In this document: positions 12,867 to 14,603 of the stretch, piece after piece
How the letters are laid out: each line of letters starts with the position of its first letter
Position numbering within the stretch: position 1 is the stretch's first letter
Source of the DNA: Deltaproteobacteria bacterium
GTDB taxonomy: Bacteria > Desulfobacterota > JAENJC01
Length of the DNA stretch: 14,603 bases
Reading direction: 5' to 3'
NCBI GenBank assembly: GCA_016844545.1
Contig: JAENJC010000012.1
Span: 1-14,603 of the forward strand
Made by a program: the position numbers and the translations under genes
Notes under the pieces: generated by a model
Told to the model about the DNA's origin: nothing
The model's input: only the letters and a program-made list of their open reading frames with translations
Database searches by the model: none

Positions 12867-12889
12867 GTATTATTTATTACACAAGCTAA

Positions 12890-13858
12890 CTATAGCGGTA
12901 CCGCAACCCTTTCCACAATGTCATTTATGACTACTTCTGCGTCCTCTCTGTCGGACTCCAGTCTGGAGCTTAACATTACTCTGTGAGAAAGGATAGGAAA
13001 TACCATTTCTTTGATGTCATCAGGGATGCAGTAGTCCCTCCCGTCTGCCATAGCCTTGGCCTGTGCTGCTCTGTAAAGGTGTATCGCCCCCCGAGTGCTT
13101 ACCCCAAGGGCAAGGAGTTCGGAGGTACGGGTAGCGCCGACAATCTTTAATATGTAATCAGCCAGGGAGCGTTCCATGCGGACTTTTTCGGAAAAGGCTT
13201 GCAACTCAAGCACCTCGTCCGATGAGACCACCGGCAAGAGGTCTTCTACCCTGTTTCCTCCCTGTGATGTCAGGATTTCTATCTCATGGGCCTCGGAGGG
13301 GTAACCTATCTTAATCCTCATCATAAACCTGTCGAGCTGTGACTCAGGCAATGGAAAGGTTCCGTGGTACTCAAGGGGATTCTGTGTAGCAAGGACCATA
13401 AAAGGCAGGGGTAAAGGGTAGGTCCTGTTTTCTACGGATACCTGAAAATCGTTCATTGCCTCCAGGAGGCAGCTTTGAGTCTTGGGAGTGGTCCTGTTTA
13501 TCTCGTCCGCCAGGATTATGTTGGAGAATATAGGGCCCTGGTTAAACTCAAACTCGTGGCTTGACTGGTTGTATATGGAGACCCCTATTATGTCGGAAGG
13601 AAGGAGGTCGCTGGTAAACTGGATCCTTTGAAAGGCGCATCCAAGAGACTTTGCAAGGGCGTGGGCAAGGGTCGTTTTCCCGACTCCGGGCACATCCTCT
13701 ATAAGCAAGTGTCCCCTGGCAAGGAGGGCTATCACAGCCATCCTAATTACCTCAGGTTTGCCTTTTACAACAGTTCCGATATTTGCCTCAAGCGCCCTTA
13801 TTTTTTGGGTCTCATTATTCATCTCCGGGAGTCTATCAAAAGGATGAGATTGAGTCAA
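12890..13858 (-). CDS. MoxR-family AAA+ ATPase
   Basis: MoxR ATPases are chaperone-like proteins that activate or assemble partner proteins, usually with a neighbouring DUF58/VWA protein. This 322-aa copy has Walker A IEDVPGVGKTTL, Walker B IILADEINRTTP, sensor 1 FMVLATQNPLEYHGTFPLPESQLDRF with the arginine region, and a C-terminal lid ending in GVSTRGAIHLYRAAQAKA...IPDDIKEMVFPILSHRV. Length and motifs are intact. The start is uncertain: TTG at 13858 gives 322 aa, ATG at 13822 gives 310 aa, and neither has a well-spaced Shine-Dalgarno. Downstream lies dnaA, and upstream is the divergent comM, so the usual DUF58 partner is absent here. Its client is therefore unknown. Confidence 0.95.
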   Translation of the reverse strand: MTQSHPFDRLPEMNNETQKIRALEANIGTVVKGKPEVIRMAVIALLARGHLLIEDVPGVGKTTLAHALAKSLGCAFQRIQFTSDLLPSDIIGVSIYNQSSHEFEFNQGPIFSNIILADEINRTTPKTQSCLLEAMNDFQVSVENRTYPLPLPFMVLATQNPLEYHGTFPLPESQLDRFMMRIKIGYPSEAHEIEILTSQGGNRVEDLLPVVSSDEVLELQAFSEKVRMERSLADYILKIVGATRTSELLALGVSTRGAIHLYRAAQAKAMADGRDYCIPDDIKEMVFPILSHRVMLSSRLESDREDAEVVINDIVERVAVPL

Positions 13859-13933
13859 AGATTTAAAATACTTTTTTATTGTAATAAATCATGATAGATT
13901 CATGACGATATTAACCGATAAGTAGGAGGAGAT
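13859..13933. other. Divergent intergenic region, moxR-like gene / comM
   Basis: The 75-bp gap must hold starts for both directions. It is AT-rich with two TCATGA words (about 13889-13904). No convincing -35/-10 pair is seen. AGGAGGAG at 13924-13931 is the comM ribosome binding site. Confidence 0.4.
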
Positions 13934-14407
13934 ATGATCTCTAAGGTCTTATCAAGTGCTGTTCTCGGTATTGATGCCTATCTGGTAGGTGTGGAGGTTG
14001 ACATTTCTCCTGGTCTTCCAGCCTTTTCCACAGTGGGGCTTCCAGATGGCGCTGTAAAGGAAAGCAAGGACCGGGTCAAGTCTGCCATAAAGAACGGAGG
14101 TTACTCATTTCCAGAGAGAAGGATCACTGTAAATCTTGCCCCTGCTGATATAAAAAAGGAGGGTTCATCTTATGACCTGCCGATAGCCATCGGCATCCTG
14201 TCTGCTATCGGTGTTGTCAAGAAGGACAAGCTTTCGGACTACGCCATACTGGGAGAGCTTTCCCTGGACAGCAGGGTCAGGCCTATCAGAGGCGCACTGC
14301 CGACAGCCATTGGCGTTAAGAGGTCAGGGTTAAAGGGGCTGATCATCCCATCTGAAAATTCAAAGGAGGCCGCTGTTGTTCCAGGAATAAAGACCTTCCT
14401 CAAATAG
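13934..14407 (+). CDS. comM: ComM/YifB Mg-chelatase-like ATPase, N-terminal fragment before a frameshift
   Basis: ComM (YifB) is an AAA+ helicase-like protein of the Mg-chelatase-related family; in naturally competent bacteria it aids integration of incoming DNA. This frame encodes the typical N-terminal, Lon-protease-fold-like domain: VLGIDAYLVGVEVDISPGLPAFSTVGLPDGAVKES is recognisable in parts, as are NLAPADIKKEGSSYDLPIAIGIL, LGELSLDSRVRPIRGALP and IIPSENSKEAAVVPGI. It then reads KTFLK and stops at 14405-14407, far short of the family's roughly 500 residues. The conserved protein continues in the -1 frame from 14389. The start has AGGAGGAG just upstream of ATG. The gene diverges from the moxR-like gene. 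Confidence 0.9.
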   Translation: MISKVLSSAVLGIDAYLVGVEVDISPGLPAFSTVGLPDGAVKESKDRVKSAIKNGGYSFPERRITVNLAPADIKKEGSSYDLPIAIGILSAIGVVKKDKLSDYAILGELSLDSRVRPIRGALPTAIGVKRSGLKGLIIPSENSKEAAVVPGIKTFLK

Positions 14408-14603
14408 TCGCTTTTCTTAATGGGGAGATAGAGATAGAGGCCGTAAATGTCGATCTGAAAAGTGTCTTTAAGACATATTCCCAGTATCAGGAAGACTTTA
14501 CGGATGTAAAGGGTCAGGAACATGTGAAGAGGGCGCTGGAGATAGCTGCGGCAGGAGGCCATAACATCCTCATGCTGGGGCCGCCCGGTTCGGGAAAGAC
14601 CAT
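14389..14603 (+). pseudogene. comM: comM continuation in the -1 frame (runs off the window)
   Basis: From 14389 the -1 frame reads KDLPQIVAFLNGE, then EDFTDVKGQEHVKRALEIAAAGG and HNILMLGPPGSGKT with the Walker A motif, at which the window ends. This is the expected continuation of ComM. Family members usually have about five more residues between the GI of the first frame and KDLP. Adding the one-base phase change, a loss of 16 nt at about 14386-14389 would explain both. Without it the ATPase domain has no visible start of its own, so the gene is probably inactive unless this is a sequence error. Confidence 0.8.

Larger units (their letters stand above)
12741..12889. other. Candidate oriC / dnaA control region
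   Basis: The region between dnaA and the end of the moxR-like gene contains two consensus DnaA boxes facing each other, an AT-rich stretch (about 12801-12828) that could unwind, and a promoter candidate. The word TAACTATAGC occurs twice in direct orientation (12835-12844 and 12887-12896). Compared with well-known origins there are few boxes, so the functional origin may extend further or lie elsewhere. Confidence 0.5.

Noticed and set aside
14395..14410. Programmed -1 frameshift in comM
   Set aside because: No canonical X XXY YYZ slippery site before the stop, and the linker is also shortened, which favours a deletion.

Overview
The window is about 14.6 kb of a Gram-negative-type bacterial chromosome around the replication-initiation gene dnaA. 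The genes are complete and ordinary in composition, with no phage, integrase or transposase. Gram-negative signs are a YidC with a long periplasmic domain, a GyrB with the large TOPRIM-associated insertion, a lipoprotein and periplasmic heme proteins. An anchored ethylbenzene-dehydrogenase-type heme protein beside a cytochrome b with its own c-type heme suggests a respiring lineage of the Nitrospirota/Nitrospinota/'deltaproteobacterial' kind. That placement is a guess; nothing here fixes the taxon.

Region 1 (2-3025, + strand) is the end of a respiratory cluster: the 3' end of a membrane-anchored heme-b (EB_dh-like) subunit, a secreted TPR protein, a strong intrinsic terminator, then a cytochrome b/b6 with a C-terminal CxxCH heme site, then a small lipoprotein. 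The cytochrome b gene carries a perfect in-frame 36-bp tandem duplication.

Region 2 (3026-4741) is repeat-rich. It holds a two-helix small membrane protein and a nitronate-monooxygenase-like flavoprotein, both on the minus strand, separated by palindromic elements.

Region 3 (4741-12889, minus strand) is the housekeeping block, read dnaA, dnaN, gyrB, rpmH, rnpA, yidD, yidC, then an unrecognised 117-aa gene coupled to yidC. These genes serve replication initiation, the sliding clamp, supercoiling, ribosomal protein L34, RNase P and membrane protein insertion. recF is absent between dnaN and gyrB, and rpmH-rnpA-yidD-yidC lies downstream of gyrB instead of divergently from dnaA. Two consensus DnaA boxes facing each other sit just upstream of dnaA, next to a candidate promoter and an AT-rich stretch, making 12741-12889 the best origin candidate.

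Region 4 (12890-14603) has a MoxR-type AAA+ ATPase (minus) divergent from comM/yifB (+). The comM gene is broken by a frameshift that looks like a 16-nt deletion.

At least four kinds of small palindromic repeat lie between or inside these genes. One 56-bp hairpin family occurs three times, always just after the stop codon of a minus-strand gene. I found no new multi-gene system; the most unusual items are this hairpin family, the cytochrome b duplication, the comM lesion, the palindrome inside yidC and the unknown gene tied to yidC.
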